This document shows, piece after piece, positions 1 through 9,288 of a DNA stretch of 64,000 nt. The notes under the pieces were generated by a model. The model was not told the DNA's origin and did no database searches. It saw only the letters and a program-made list of their open reading frames with translations. This DNA is from Streptomyces regalis. GTDB lineage: Bacteria; Actinomycetota; Actinomycetes; Streptomycetales; Streptomycetaceae. The DNA is taken from the NCBI RefSeq assembly GCF_001509475.1, contig NZ_LLZG01000025.1, forward strand, positions 1-64,000, written 5' to 3'. Each line of letters begins with the position of its first letter. Within the stretch, counting starts at the first letter, position 1. Position numbers and translations under genes: made by a program.

Positions 1-26
1 CTCCCGGCCCGTCCCCGAGGAGCCCC

Positions 27-1655
27 ATGGGATCCCGCCCCGCCCTCGCCTTGCTGGACATCCTGCGCGACGAGGGCGTGGACCGCGTCTTCGGCAACCC
101 GGGAACCACCGAACTGCCCTTCCTGGCCGCGCTGTCGCAGACCGACGACGCCCCCGAATACGTCCTCGGCGTCCACGAAGGCGCCGTGGTCTCCATGGCC
201 GACGGATACGCCCGCGGCACCGGCCGCCCCGCGTTCGTGAGCCTGCACATCGCCGCCGGCCTCGCCAACGGCCTGATCGGCCTGCTCAACGCCCGCCGCT
301 CCCGCACCCCCCTCGTGGTGACGGCCGGCCAGCAGGACCGCCGTCACCTCCAGCAGGACCCGATGCTCTCGGGCGACCTGACGGGCCTCGCGGCCCCCGC
401 GGTGAAGGCGGTGTACGACATTCAGCACGCCCGCGACCTCCCGCTCGCCCTGCGCCGCGCCTTCGCGCTCGCCGTACGGCCGCCCGCAGGGCCCGTGTTC
501 CTCTCCGTCCCCATGGATCTCCTCGGCGAGGACACCGAGATCGAGGTCCCGGCCCGCACCCCCACACCCGCACCGGGACCGGCCCCGGGCCTGGAACGCG
601 CCGCACTCCTGCTGGGCGACGCCACCCGCCCCGCGATCGTCGCGGGCGACGGCGTGGGCCGCGAGGACGCCCTCGGCGCGCTCATACGCACCGCGGAGGC
701 CTGTGGCGCCACCGTCCACCACCAACCGATGGCCGACTGCCTGAACTTCCCGACCACGCACCCCCTCCACGCCGGGATGCTGCCTCCGCGCCACGACGCC
801 GTCCGCGCCGCGCTCGCCGCGTACGACACGGTGCTGATCGTCGGCGCGCACGCCTTCACCCCGCACCACTACACGCCCGGCCCCGCCCTGCCGCCCGGCC
901 TCACGGTCGTACAACTCGACTCCGACCCGGACGAGATCGGCCGCAACTTCCCCGCCGACACCGGACTCGTCGGCGCCCTCGCCCCCTCCCTGCACCGCCT
1001 CGCCGAACTGCTCCGCGACCGCGTCCCCGACCACACCGCCAAGTCCCGCATCCTGCGCGCGGGCGAACGGCACGCCGCCGAGCGCGACCGCGCCGAGTCA
1101 GCGGCCCGTGCCGCCTACTCCCGGGCCCCGCTCGCCCCCTGGGCCGCCGCCCACGCCGTGGCCCGTGGCCTGCCGCCCGACGCCGTGGTCGTCGAAGAGG
1201 CCATCACCGTCGGCCTGTTGTTACGCCGCATCGTCCGCCTCGACCGCCCCGGCAGCTACACCCACACCGTCGGCGGCGGCCTCGGCTGGGGCATCGGTGC
1301 CGCCGTCGGCCGCGCGCTCGCCGAACCCGGCCGGCCGGTGGTCGCCGTCCTGGGCGACGGCTGCACGCTGTTCGGCCTGCAAGGCCTGTGGAGCGCCGCC
1401 CGGCAGACCGCCCCCGTCCTGTTCGTGGTCATGAACAACGGTGCCTACCGCACCCTCCAGGACACCTACGAGTCGATGGGCGGCCAGGGCGTCTGCCCGG
1501 GCACCGACCTCGGCCGACTGGACTTCACCCAGGCCGCGGGCTTCTTCGGCGTCGACGCGGTACGGGCACAGAGCGCGACCCACCTGCGCGAACTGGTCGC
1601 CGGGGCAGGCAAGTTGACCCGCCCGCTCCTGGTCGACGTACCACTGCGCCCATGA
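27..1655 (+). CDS. mdlC: Benzoylformate decarboxylase (ThDP-dependent)
   Basis: The 542-residue protein has the full length and domain order of the ThDP decarboxylase family: an N-terminal pyrimidine-binding domain with NPGTTELPF (about 24-32) and the cofactor-activating Glu in VHEGAVVSMADGYA, a central domain, and a C-terminal pyrophosphate domain with the GDGCTLFG...NNGAY motif. The His in SLHIAAG and the PHHYTPG segment match the two active-site histidines of benzoylformate decarboxylase, which converts benzoylformate to benzaldehyde and CO2. The active-site Ser of the Pseudomonas enzyme is Thr here, so the true 2-oxo acid could differ. ATG at 27 follows a GAGG box. No other mandelate-pathway gene is visible, and the MerR gene downstream is convergent. 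Confidence 0.8.
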   Translation: MGSRPALALLDILRDEGVDRVFGNPGTTELPFLAALSQTDDAPEYVLGVHEGAVVSMADGYARGTGRPAFVSLHIAAGLANGLIGLLNARRSRTPLVVTAGQQDRRHLQQDPMLSGDLTGLAAPAVKAVYDIQHARDLPLALRRAFALAVRPPAGPVFLSVPMDLLGEDTEIEVPARTPTPAPGPAPGLERAALLLGDATRPAIVAGDGVGREDALGALIRTAEACGATVHHQPMADCLNFPTTHPLHAGMLPPRHDAVRAALAAYDTVLIVGAHAFTPHHYTPGPALPPGLTVVQLDSDPDEIGRNFPADTGLVGALAPSLHRLAELLRDRVPDHTAKSRILRAGERHAAERDRAESAARAAYSRAPLAPWAAAHAVARGLPPDAVVVEEAITVGLLLRRIVRLDRPGSYTHTVGGGLGWGIGAAVGRALAEPGRPVVAVLGDGCTLFGLQGLWSAARQTAPVLFVVMNNGAYRTLQDTYESMGGQGVCPGTDLGRLDFTQAAGFFGVDAVRAQSATHLRELVAGAGKLTRPLLVDVPLRP

Positions 1656-1668
1656 CGGTGACGACGAC

Positions 1669-2403
1669 CTACGTGCCCGCGTCGTCGACATCGCCCAACC
1701 ACTCGCGCAGCTCCTCCCGGAGCGACCGCTGAAAGGTCGTCAACAAGGCCTGCACCACCAGGGGTTGCATGTGCGCTGAGAGCGACTTCACGTCCTGTGC
1801 CGCGCGCTCGGACACCTCACCGCGGAAGAGCTGCGACAGTTCGTGCGCGGCGGCGCGTGAGTGCTCGATGAGGACCTTGCGCGCGGCGAGTATCGCTTCC
1901 TGCGACAGGGGTACGTCCAGCAGCCCGACCCCCAGCCGCAGCAGTCCGAGGTCTGCGCGGTAGTCGGCGTCGTCGCCAGATCCGGCGGCGTCACCGGCCT
2001 CGACCACCCCCATCGCGGCCAGCCGCTCCACGTCGTCGTCGCCGAGCGCCCGCCCGGCCCGCCGCTCCAGCTCCGCCCGCGTCACCGTCTCCACCGCCTC
2101 CGGCGACCAGGAGGCCACGACGGCCCGGTGAATGGCGAGGTCATGGGCGTCCAGATCGGGTGGCAGCTGCTGCAGATACCGCTCGATGGCCGCCAGCGTC
2201 ATGCCCTGCTGCTGCAACTCCTCGATGAGCGCCAGCCGGGCCAGATGCTCGCGCCCGTAATGCCCCACTCTGCGCGGACCGATCACCGGAGGCGGCAGCA
2301 GCCCCTTGGTGCCGTAGAACCGCACCGTGCGGACCGTCACACCCGCCCGCGCGGCCAGCTCGTCGATCGTGAGGGTCGGCCCCTCGGTGGTGTCGGTCGT
2401 CAT
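1669..2403 (-). CDS. MerR-family transcriptional regulator
   Basis: Cytoplasmic DNA-binding protein of 244 residues. A MerR winged helix-turn-helix lies at about residues 12-80 (TIDELAARAGVTVRTVRFYGTKGLLPPP, of which ARAGVTVRTVRFY is the core), followed by a long helical region and a C-terminal effector domain with no cysteine metal site, so a metal sensor is unlikely. The reading frame stays open far upstream, but the ATG at 2403 is where the MerR domain begins; the extension has no similarity to anything. It is divergent from the amino-acid permease at 2633 and may regulate it and itself across the 229-bp gap, where an imperfect dyad is visible. The ligand cannot be inferred. Confidence 0.85.
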   Translation of the reverse strand: MTTDTTEGPTLTIDELAARAGVTVRTVRFYGTKGLLPPPVIGPRRVGHYGREHLARLALIEELQQQGMTLAAIERYLQQLPPDLDAHDLAIHRAVVASWSPEAVETVTRAELERRAGRALGDDDVERLAAMGVVEAGDAAGSGDDADYRADLGLLRLGVGLLDVPLSQEAILAARKVLIEHSRAAAHELSQLFRGEVSERAAQDVKSLSAHMQPLVVQALLTTFQRSLREELREWLGDVDDAGT

Positions 2404-2418
2404 GTGCAGCAGTATCGC

Positions 2419-2439
2419 TGTCTCACCAGTGCTGTGACA
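2419..2439. promoter_or_regulatory. Candidate operator dyad upstream of merR
   Basis: TGTCTCA and TGTGACA form an imperfect inverted repeat (6 of 7 positions) around a 7-bp centre, about 16 bp upstream of the merR start and inside the merR/permease divergent region. MerR proteins bind dyads of about this size. Assignment to this MerR protein is inference. Confidence 0.25.
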
Positions 2440-2632
2440 CCTCCCGCGACCCATGCGGCGGTGCGGGACGCCCGTGTGAGATGTAACGCTCTGTGACGCA
2501 CGCCACCGCGTGAGCCGCGGCCCCTGGGGGAAGGTGACCCCTTGGTCTGCGCCTTTACCGAGGGCACAGGCCATACGTACGTCCGGACACCCGAGCGCGA
2601 CCCGCTCGAGCGCACCAGAGAGTGGTACCCCC

Positions 2633-4099
2633 GTGAGCAAGGACGCCGTGAACACGGCAGTGGCCGTACGCCGTACCGACGCGGCCTCGATGCCCGCGGA
2701 CGCGGGCGACGCCGGTTACAGCAAGGACCTCAAGGCCCGCCACGTCAACATGATCGCCATCGGCGGGGCCATCGGCACCGGCCTCTTCCTCGGCGCCGGC
2801 GGCCGCCTCCACAACGCGGGCCCGGCGCTGGCGATCGCCTACCTGGTCTGCGGCATCTTCGCCTTCTTCGTCGTCCGTGCCCTGGGCGAGCTGGTGCTCT
2901 ACCGCCCCTCGTCCGGCTCCTTCGTGTCGTACGCGCGCGAGTTCCTCGGCGAGAAGGGCGCCTATGTCGCCGGCTGGATGTACTTCCTGAACTGGTCGAC
3001 GACCGGCATCGCCGACATCACCGCCATCGCGCTCTACACGCACTACTGGAGCCTGTTCACCGACATCCCGCAGTGGGCGCTCGCCCTGGCCGCCCTCGCG
3101 GTGGTCCTGGCGGTGAACCTGATCTCGGTGAAGATCTTCGGCGAGATGGAGTTCTGGTTCGCGATCATCAAGGTCGCCACGCTGGTCGCCTTCATGTTCG
3201 TCGGCATCTTCCTGCTGGCCACCCAGCACAAGGTCGGCGGCCAGACCCCCGGCCTGGATGTGATCACCGACAACGGCGGCGTCTTCCCGCACGGCCTGAT
3301 GCCCGTCGTCCTGGTCATGCAGGGCGTGATCTTCGCGTACGCCGCCCTCGAGCTGGTCGGCGTCGCCGCGGGCGAGACCGCCGAGCCGGAGAAGGTCGTC
3401 CCGCGCGCGGTGAACTCGATCATGTGGCGCGTCGGCCTCTTCTACGTCGGCTCGGTCGTCCTCCTGGCCCTCCTCCTCCCCGGCTCGGTCTACTCGGCCG
3501 ACGAGAGCCCCTTCGTCACGGTCCTGTCGAAGATCGGCGTCGAGGGCGCGGGCGACGTGATGAACCTGGTGGTCCTGACGGCGGCGATGTCGTCGCTGAA
3601 CTCGGGCCTGTACTCGACGGGCCGCATCCTCCGCTCGATGGCGATGGCGGGTTCGGCGCCCAAGTTCACGGCCCGTATGAACCGCAGCCAGGTCCCCTAC
3701 GGCGGCATCCTGCTCACCTGCGCGGTGTGCGTGCTCGGCGTCGGCCTGAACTACCTCATGCCCGGCCAGGCCTTCGAGATCGTGCTGAACGTCGCCTCCC
3801 TCGGCATCATCTCGACCTGGGTGATCATCATGATCTGCCACCTGATCTTCGTCCGCCGCGCCAAGGCGGGCCTGCTCGCCCGGCCTGGCTTCCGCCTCCC
3901 CGGCAGCCCGGTCACCGAGATCGTGACGATCGCCTTCCTCCTCTCCGTACTCGCCCTGATGTGGAACGACCCCGAGGTCGGCCGCAAGACCCTCCTCCTC
4001 ATCCCGGTGATCGCGCTGATGCTGGTCGGCGGCTGGTTCGCGATCCGGCGCCGGGTCGCGAAGGCGGAGGACCGGGAGCTGACCGAGCTCACGAAGTAA
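2633..4099 (+). CDS. APC-family amino-acid permease (asparagine/GABA permease type)
   Basis: Integral membrane amino-acid:proton symporter of 488 residues with about twelve hydrophobic segments. The cytoplasmic start [20 protein letters not shown] leads into the first membrane segment and is the hallmark of the AAT subfamily (AnsP, CycA, GabP); a conserved [16 protein letters not shown] loop follows midway. The GTG at 2633 is preferred because the family N-terminus starts shortly after it and a GAGAG box lies upstream; the frame is open back to 2510 but that part is not family-like. It is transcribed away from the MerR gene. Substrate is not fixed by sequence: asparagine or GABA are the usual assignments for this type. 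Confidence 0.85.
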   Translation: MSKDAVNTAVAVRRTDAASMPADAGDAGYSKDLKARHVNMIAIGGAIGTGLFLGAGGRLHNAGPALAIAYLVCGIFAFFVVRALGELVLYRPSSGSFVSYAREFLGEKGAYVAGWMYFLNWSTTGIADITAIALYTHYWSLFTDIPQWALALAALAVVLAVNLISVKIFGEMEFWFAIIKVATLVAFMFVGIFLLATQHKVGGQTPGLDVITDNGGVFPHGLMPVVLVMQGVIFAYAALELVGVAAGETAEPEKVVPRAVNSIMWRVGLFYVGSVVLLALLLPGSVYSADESPFVTVLSKIGVEGAGDVMNLVVLTAAMSSLNSGLYSTGRILRSMAMAGSAPKFTARMNRSQVPYGGILLTCAVCVLGVGLNYLMPGQAFEIVLNVASLGIISTWVIIMICHLIFVRRAKAGLLARPGFRLPGSPVTEIVTIAFLLSVLALMWNDPEVGRKTLLLIPVIALMLVGGWFAIRRRVAKAEDRELTELTK

Positions 4100-4138
4100 T
4101 CGGGGGCCGTTGTCAGTGGCGGCCTCTACGGTGGCGTC

Positions 4139-4663
4139 ATGTCGGAGATCACTTACATCCGGGGTGACGCCACCGTTCCGTCGGTGAAGGGCGTCAGGCT
4201 GATCGCCCATGTCTGCAACGACAGCGGGGGATGGGGGAAGGGCTTCGTCCTGGCCGTGTCACGCCGCTGGCCGGAGCCGGAGGCGGCTTACCGGGCCTGG
4301 CACCGCGACCGCGCGTCGAACGACTTCGGGCTGGGTGCCGCCCAGTTCGTGCAGGTCGAGCGGTATGTGTGGGTGGCCAACCTGATCGGGCAGCGGGGGA
4401 TACTCCCCCACGCTCGGCTTCGCTCGCGCGGGGGGACCCCCATCGGCAGCAAGGGCGTCCCGGTCCGGTACGAGGCGATCGAAGCGGCGCTGGGAAGGCT
4501 GGCCGACAAGGCGACCGAACTCGGCGCGTCCGTGCACATGCCGCGGATAGGGTGCGGGTTGGCCGGGGGCAAGTGGTCCCGCGTCGAGCCGTTGATCGCC
4601 GATCGGCTGGTGCTGAGGGGCATCGCCGTCACCGTCTACGACCATGGGGAGGGCGCGAGTTGA
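4139..4663 (+). CDS. Macrodomain protein (ADP-ribose binding or hydrolysing)
   Basis: A single macrodomain of 174 residues of the TARG1/Poa1-like type. It starts with ITYIRGDAT, then AHVCNDSGGWGKGF (the ADP-ribose loop), ends with PRIGCGLAGGKW and closes with VTVYDHGEG. Members remove ADP-ribose from proteins or hydrolyse ADP-ribose-1''-phosphate; which reaction applies here is not decided by sequence. Between VANLIGQRG and VPVRYEAIE an inserted stretch (LPHARLRSRGGTP) is encoded by a 39-bp dispersed repeat that keeps the frame. The stop codon overlaps the TTG start of the PfkB kinase gene, so the two are translationally coupled. Confidence 0.8.
   Translation: MSEITYIRGDATVPSVKGVRLIAHVCNDSGGWGKGFVLAVSRRWPEPEAAYRAWHRDRASNDFGLGAAQFVQVERYVWVANLIGQRGILPHARLRSRGGTPIGSKGVPVRYEAIEAALGRLADKATELGASVHMPRIGCGLAGGKWSRVEPLIADRLVLRGIAVTVYDHGEGAS
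4404..4442 (+). repeat. 39-bp dispersed repeat, copy A, inside the macrodomain gene
   Basis: Differs from the reverse complement of 27699-27737 at one position of 39. It begins TCCCCCACGCTCGGC, ends GGGGGGACCCCCA, and can fold because its ends are C-rich and G-rich. Its length is 13 codons, so it sits in the reading frame as an extra peptide segment. Confidence 0.85.
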
Positions 4664-5589
4664 GCCGCGACATCGACGTGCTCGTGTTGGGCGGCGCCGG
4701 GGTGGACACCATCGTGTACGTCCCCGAGCTGCCGCTCCCGTACGCCGACAGCTACATGATCGACAGTGGGATCCGTCCCCGCGCCGGTCAGACCGGGGAC
4801 TTCGTGGCCGCCGGGCTGAGCAGCCTCGGCCTGCGCACCCACCACGTCGACTTCCTCGGCGACGACCCCGAGGGCGACCTCGTCCGTGCCCTGCACCGCG
4901 AGCACGGCATCGCCCTGACCGCGATCCCGCAGCCCGCCGGCACCAAGCGCGCGGTCAACCTGGTCGGGCCGGACGGACGGCGGCTGTCCCTGTACGACAC
5001 CAGCAGGGCACACGCGGACGACCGGTTCCCCGAGGACACGCTGCGGACCCTCGCCGCGGCCGGCCGGCACGCGCATGTGTCGATCACCCACCCCTGCACC
5101 CATGCCCTGCCCGTCCTCCGCGAGGCCGGCGTCACGCTCTCCACCGACCTCCACAACTGGGACGGCGAGAACCCGTACCACGAGCCGTTCGCGTACGCGG
5201 CCGACGTGGTGTTCCTCTCCGCGGCCGCCCTGACCGACCCGGAGCGCACCATGCGCCGTATCGCCGAGCGGGGGAGGGCCGAGGTGGTCGTCGCCACCGC
5301 CGGAGCAGACGGCGCGTACCTCCTGACCGACGGCGTGATCACACACGTTCCCGCGGTGGCCCCACCGGCGCCGGTGGTGGACTCCAACGGCGCCGGCGAC
5401 GCGTTCGCGGCCGCCTTCCTCTTCGGCCGGCTGACCGGCGAGCCACCGCACCGCTGTGCTCTGTACGGCGCGGTGGCCGGCGCCCACGCCTGCACGGTGC
5501 CGTCGACGGAGACGGACGCGATAGGCCGGGACGAACTCCTCGAGCGTGCGGCCTCGTTCGAGGCCCTGAAGTCCCCCAAGGCGTCCTAG
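4660..5589 (+). CDS. PfkB-family carbohydrate kinase
   Basis: Cytosolic ribokinase-like sugar or nucleoside kinase of 309 residues. The N-terminal strand DVLVLGGAGVDTIV and the C-terminal PfkB signature DSNGAGDAFAAAF (GAGD carries the catalytic Asp and anion hole) frame the fold. The TTG start at 4660 overlaps the macrodomain stop (TTGA) and follows a GGGGAGGG box; the frame is open further upstream but that overlaps the macrodomain coding sequence. Coupling to an ADP-ribose-processing protein makes a ribose or ribosyl substrate plausible, but that is inference. The gene is convergent with the M1 peptidase gene 13 bp away. Confidence 0.8.
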   Translation: MSRDIDVLVLGGAGVDTIVYVPELPLPYADSYMIDSGIRPRAGQTGDFVAAGLSSLGLRTHHVDFLGDDPEGDLVRALHREHGIALTAIPQPAGTKRAVNLVGPDGRRLSLYDTSRAHADDRFPEDTLRTLAAAGRHAHVSITHPCTHALPVLREAGVTLSTDLHNWDGENPYHEPFAYAADVVFLSAAALTDPERTMRRIAERGRAEVVVATAGADGAYLLTDGVITHVPAVAPPAPVVDSNGAGDAFAAAFLFGRLTGEPPHRCALYGAVAGAHACTVPSTETDAIGRDELLERAASFEALKSPKAS

Positions 5590-5602
5590 GCGTCCTAGGA
5601 CG

Positions 5603-7114
5603 TCAGTGGCCGCCCTCGTGCCCGTGGTCGTGCACGCCGTTCGTAGCCGCGATCTTCTTCCAGGATTTCGGCTGCACCGAGCCCTTGGCCGACCTGGCGA
5701 TGGACGCACTGTGCGCCGCCGGAGCGGCCGGCTTCGACGGCTGGAACAGCCATGTGTCGAAGAGCGCCGCCAGCGGCTTCCCGGACACCTCCTCGGCATA
5801 CCGCTGGAAGTCGGCCACCGAAGCGTTGCCGTAGGCGTACTTCTGCGTCCAGCCCTTGAGAATGGCGAAGAACGCGTCGTCACCGCTCTCGTTGCGCAGC
5901 GCCTGCAGAGTGAGCGCGCCCCGGTCGTAGACCGCGATGTGGAACTGGTTCTCCGGCCCGGGGTCACCGGGCCGCACCTTCCAGAAGGCATCACCGGCCG
6001 CACGCGAGGCGTACACGTAGTCGGCGATCTCCTGCGCCGTCCCCTCACCCTCGTGCTCCGACCACAGCCACTGCGCGTACCGGGCGAAGCCCTCGTTGAT
6101 CCAGATGTCCTTCCAGTCCTTGACGGACACCAGGTCGCCGTACCACTGATGGGCGAGCTCATGGACGACGACGGAGGTGTTCGACCCGTTCGCGAAGTTC
6201 GCCGGGCTGTAGAACGGCCGGGTCTGCGTCTCCAACGCGTACCCCGTGTCGGTGTTCGGCACATACCCGCCGAGCGCGTTGTAGGGGTACGGCCCGAAGT
6301 ACTCGCTCAGCCAATCGGCGATCTCCCCGGTCCGCTCGATGCTCGCCCGCGCCGCGCCGTAGCGGTCGCCCAGGTCCTTGCTGTAGGCGTTGATGACGGG
6401 AATACCGCTCTCGCTGGTTCCCGTGGTCACGTCGAACTTGCCGACCGCGAGCGTGGCGAGATACGTCGCCTGAGGTTTGTTCGAGCGCCAGTTGTAGCGG
6501 GTCCAGCCCATCCGTGAACTCGTCGACTGCAGCGTGCCGTTGGAGATGGCCTGCGTGCCGTCGGGGACGAGCACCGAGACGTCGTACGTCGCCTTGTCGA
6601 GCGGGTGGTCGTTGCTCGGGAACCACCACCAGGCGGCCTCGGGTTCGTTCGCCCCGACACCGCCGTCCGGGGTGCGGTGCCAACTGGTGAAGCCGTACGC
6701 CTTCTTCGATGACGGCACACCGCGGTAGCGCACGACGACCGTGACGGCCGTGCCCTTGGCCAGCGGGCTCTTCGGCGTGACCTCCAGTTCGTGTTCGCCC
6801 GAGGTCGCGAACGACGCCTTCACGCCGTTGACCCGGACCTCGCTGACGTCCAGCAGGAAGTCCAGATTGAAGCGGGACAGATCCTGCGTGGTCTTCGCCA
6901 GCAGGGTCGCCGTCCCCTCCAACTCGTCCGTGGCCGGCTGGTACTTCAGCCGGAGGTCGTAGTGGGAGACGTCATATCCGCCGTTGCCGTAGGCCGGGTA
7001 GTAGGGGTCGCCGATGCCCGGAGCGCCGAGGGAGTTACTCGCGGCCGAAGCCGGGATCGCCAGCATCAAACAGGCGGCTGCGAGTGCGCCCGGCGCCATG
7101 ATTCTGCGGTGCAC
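5603..7114 (-). CDS. Secreted M1-family zinc metallopeptidase
   Basis: Exported aminopeptidase of the M1 (gluzincin) family, 503 residues. A signal peptide (APGALAAACLMLAIPASA) is followed by the M1 N-terminal beta domain, then the zinc site HELAHQW with the third ligand in NEGFARY, and a substrate-binding segment GYALETQTRPF in place of the canonical GAMEN. GTG at 7114 is chosen because GGAG lies five bases upstream and it opens directly into the signal peptide; the ATG at 7201 would add an unconvincing leader. It is shorter than full M1 enzymes, lacking the large C-terminal domain. The C-terminus is His-rich (HDHGHEGGH), which may bind metal. The gene is divergent from the S15 peptidase. 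Confidence 0.85.
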   Translation of the reverse strand: MHRRIMAPGALAAACLMLAIPASAASNSLGAPGIGDPYYPAYGNGGYDVSHYDLRLKYQPATDELEGTATLLAKTTQDLSRFNLDFLLDVSEVRVNGVKASFATSGEHELEVTPKSPLAKGTAVTVVVRYRGVPSSKKAYGFTSWHRTPDGGVGANEPEAAWWWFPSNDHPLDKATYDVSVLVPDGTQAISNGTLQSTSSRMGWTRYNWRSNKPQATYLATLAVGKFDVTTGTSESGIPVINAYSKDLGDRYGAARASIERTGEIADWLSEYFGPYPYNALGGYVPNTDTGYALETQTRPFYSPANFANGSNTSVVVHELAHQWYGDLVSVKDWKDIWINEGFARYAQWLWSEHEGEGTAQEIADYVYASRAAGDAFWKVRPGDPGPENQFHIAVYDRGALTLQALRNESGDDAFFAILKGWTQKYAYGNASVADFQRYAEEVSGKPLAALFDTWLFQPSKPAAPAAHSASIARSAKGSVQPKSWKKIAATNGVHDHGHEGGH

Positions 7115-7332
7115 GAAAGCTCCAAGTCGTAGGGGCCCGAAGTCTGTCCGGAGCCTATTCACCACCTGTGCCCCCGGTGTGTCCATGACCACTGCTGTCA
7201 CACGATCGCCATTCGGCCGACCTGAGCCGACCCGCCCCAGGAACGTTTATCGGCCACTCAGGACCTCATGGGACCTAATGCACCATCAGTCTCCCTCTTC
7301 TGCACGGGAGTTGACCGATGTAACGTCCGCGC

Positions 7333-9288
7333 ATGCCGATACGCATGCGCTTCACGACCTGGAGAATGCTCGCGACAGTGGCCACGGCTGCCCTGATGGC
7401 CACGTTCCTGACGCCCGCGACGGCGCACGCCGCCGTGCGGGAGAGCAGACCCGTCTACTCGTACGAGAACGCCATCCGCGAGGCCGTATGGGTGGACACC
7501 GGACTGGATTACGACCGCGACGGAAAGACCGACCGAGTCGCCGTCGACATCGTCCGGCCCCGCGAAACCGCCCAGCAGGGCCGCAAGATCCCCGTCATCA
7601 TGGACGCCAGCCCGTATTACTCGTGCTGCGGGCGCGGCAACGAGAGCCAGAAGAAGACGTACGACGCCAACGGGAACGTCGTACAGATGCCCTTGTTCTA
7701 CGACAACTACTTCGTGCCCCGCGGCTACGCCTTCGTCGGCGTCGACCTCGCCGGCACCAACCGCTCCGACGGCTGCGTGGACGTCGGCGGCCGCTCCGAC
7801 ATCCTCTCCGCGAAGGCCGTCGTCGACTGGCTGAACGGGCGCGCGAAGGCGTACACGAGCCGCACCGGCACCACCAAGGCCAAGGCGACGTGGACCAACG
7901 GCCGCACCGGCATGATCGGCAAGAGCTGGGACGGCACCATAGCCAACGGCGTCGCCGCCACCGGGGTCGAGGGACTGAAGACCATCGTCCCGATCAGCGG
8001 CATCTCCTCCTGGTACGACTACTACTTCCAGCAGGGCGCCCCGCTGTACGACTCCGGCCCCCACGGGCTGTCCAACTACGTCGACAGCCCCGACGCCCGC
8101 GCCAAATGCCAGGCCGTCCAGCAGATGCTCGTCGACGGGGCCCCGCGCACCGGTGACTGGACGCCGCTGTGGACCGAGCGCGACTACGTGAAGGACGCCC
8201 GCAAGGTCAAGGCGAGCGTCTTCCTCATCCACGGCATGCAGGACCTCAACGTCCGTATGAAGCACGTCGGTCAGTGGTGGGACGCGCTCGCGAAGAACGG
8301 CGTCGAGCGCAAGATCTGGCTCTCCCAGACCGGTCACGTCGACCCGTTCGACTTCCGCCGCGCGGAGTGGGTCGACACCCTGCACCGCTGGTTCGACCAC
8401 GAACTCCTCGGCTACGACAACGGCATCGACCGCGAACCGATGGCCGACATCGAGCGCCACCCCGACCAGTGGGTCACCTCCAAGGCCTGGCCGCCACGCG
8501 GCACCGACACCACCACCCTGCGCCCCGCCAAGGGCAGCCAGGCCGGCGTCGGCACCCTCGGCCTACGCAAGGGCAACGGCACCGAGACCGTCACCGACGA
8601 CCCGCAGCACAGCGAGACCGACTGGGCCGCGCACATCGACCAGCCCACCCCCGACAAGGCCGGCTTCGTGACCAAGCCGCTCACCCGCGACCTGCGCCTG
8701 GCCGGCTCCTCCGAGGTCACCGTCACCGCGACCCCGACCACCTCGACGGCCCACCTCTCCGCCGTCCTGGTCGATCTCGGCCCCGACACCATCCGCGACT
8801 ACTCGACGAGCGGCGAGGGCATCGCCACGCTCACCGACCGCACCTGCTGGGGCGTGAGCACCACCGGCGACAGCGCCTGCTTCAAGGGGACCAAGGCCAA
8901 GACCGCCGACGTCGACTACACGGTCGTCAGCCGCGGCTGGGCCGACCTGGGGAACTACGCCTCCGACCTGAAGGGCGTTCCGCTGACGCCGGGCAAGCCT
9001 TACACCATCACCCTCGACCTGGCGGCCACCGACCACGTGGTCCCGGCGGGCCACCGCCTCGCCCTGATCATCGCGGGCACGGACAAGGACCTGATCGATC
9101 CTCCGTCGACCACGCCGACCCTCACCCTCGACCTCTCCCGTACCAAGGCCCGCGTCCCGCTGGTCGGCGGCGCCCCCGCGTTCGCCCGCGCCGCGACGGG
9201 CTCCGTGTCCGCAACTCCCGACACCACGCCGCTCGACGGCGTGACCGCACCCCGCACCACCCACCGCATCCCGGAGGGAGGCCAGTGA
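7333..9288 (+). CDS. Secreted Xaa-Pro dipeptidyl-peptidase (S15 family)
   Basis: 651-residue exported serine peptidase. The signal peptide ends near ATAHA at about residue 34. The alpha/beta-hydrolase core has the nucleophile elbow GKSWDG at about 196-201, a [10 protein letters not shown] segment, and the catalytic His in QTGHVDPF; the C-terminal X-Pro jelly-roll domain (about 400-600) follows. The family cleaves X-Pro dipeptides or related acyl bonds. The start is uncertain: ATG at 7333 and ATG at 7345 both lack a clear ribosome site. The stop overlaps the GTG start of the M14 carboxypeptidase, so the two exported peptidases form one unit. Confidence 0.85.
   Translation: MPIRMRFTTWRMLATVATAALMATFLTPATAHAAVRESRPVYSYENAIREAVWVDTGLDYDRDGKTDRVAVDIVRPRETAQQGRKIPVIMDASPYYSCCGRGNESQKKTYDANGNVVQMPLFYDNYFVPRGYAFVGVDLAGTNRSDGCVDVGGRSDILSAKAVVDWLNGRAKAYTSRTGTTKAKATWTNGRTGMIGKSWDGTIANGVAATGVEGLKTIVPISGISSWYDYYFQQGAPLYDSGPHGLSNYVDSPDARAKCQAVQQMLVDGAPRTGDWTPLWTERDYVKDARKVKASVFLIHGMQDLNVRMKHVGQWWDALAKNGVERKIWLSQTGHVDPFDFRRAEWVDTLHRWFDHELLGYDNGIDREPMADIERHPDQWVTSKAWPPRGTDTTTLRPAKGSQAGVGTLGLRKGNGTETVTDDPQHSETDWAAHIDQPTPDKAGFVTKPLTRDLRLAGSSEVTVTATPTTSTAHLSAVLVDLGPDTIRDYSTSGEGIATLTDRTCWGVSTTGDSACFKGTKAKTADVDYTVVSRGWADLGNYASDLKGVPLTPGKPYTITLDLAATDHVVPAGHRLALIIAGTDKDLIDPPSTTPTLTLDLSRTKARVPLVGGAPAFARAATGSVSATPDTTPLDGVTAPRTTHRIPEGGQ

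Noticed and set aside
2470..2500. GlnR-like box upstream of the amino-acid permease
   Set aside because: GTAAC followed by TGACG does not match the second half of the GlnR consensus well enough.
5591..5602. CGTCCTAGGACG palindrome between PfkB and M1 genes
   Set aside because: No loop, too short for a terminator, and arises from a local duplication of GCGTCCTAG.
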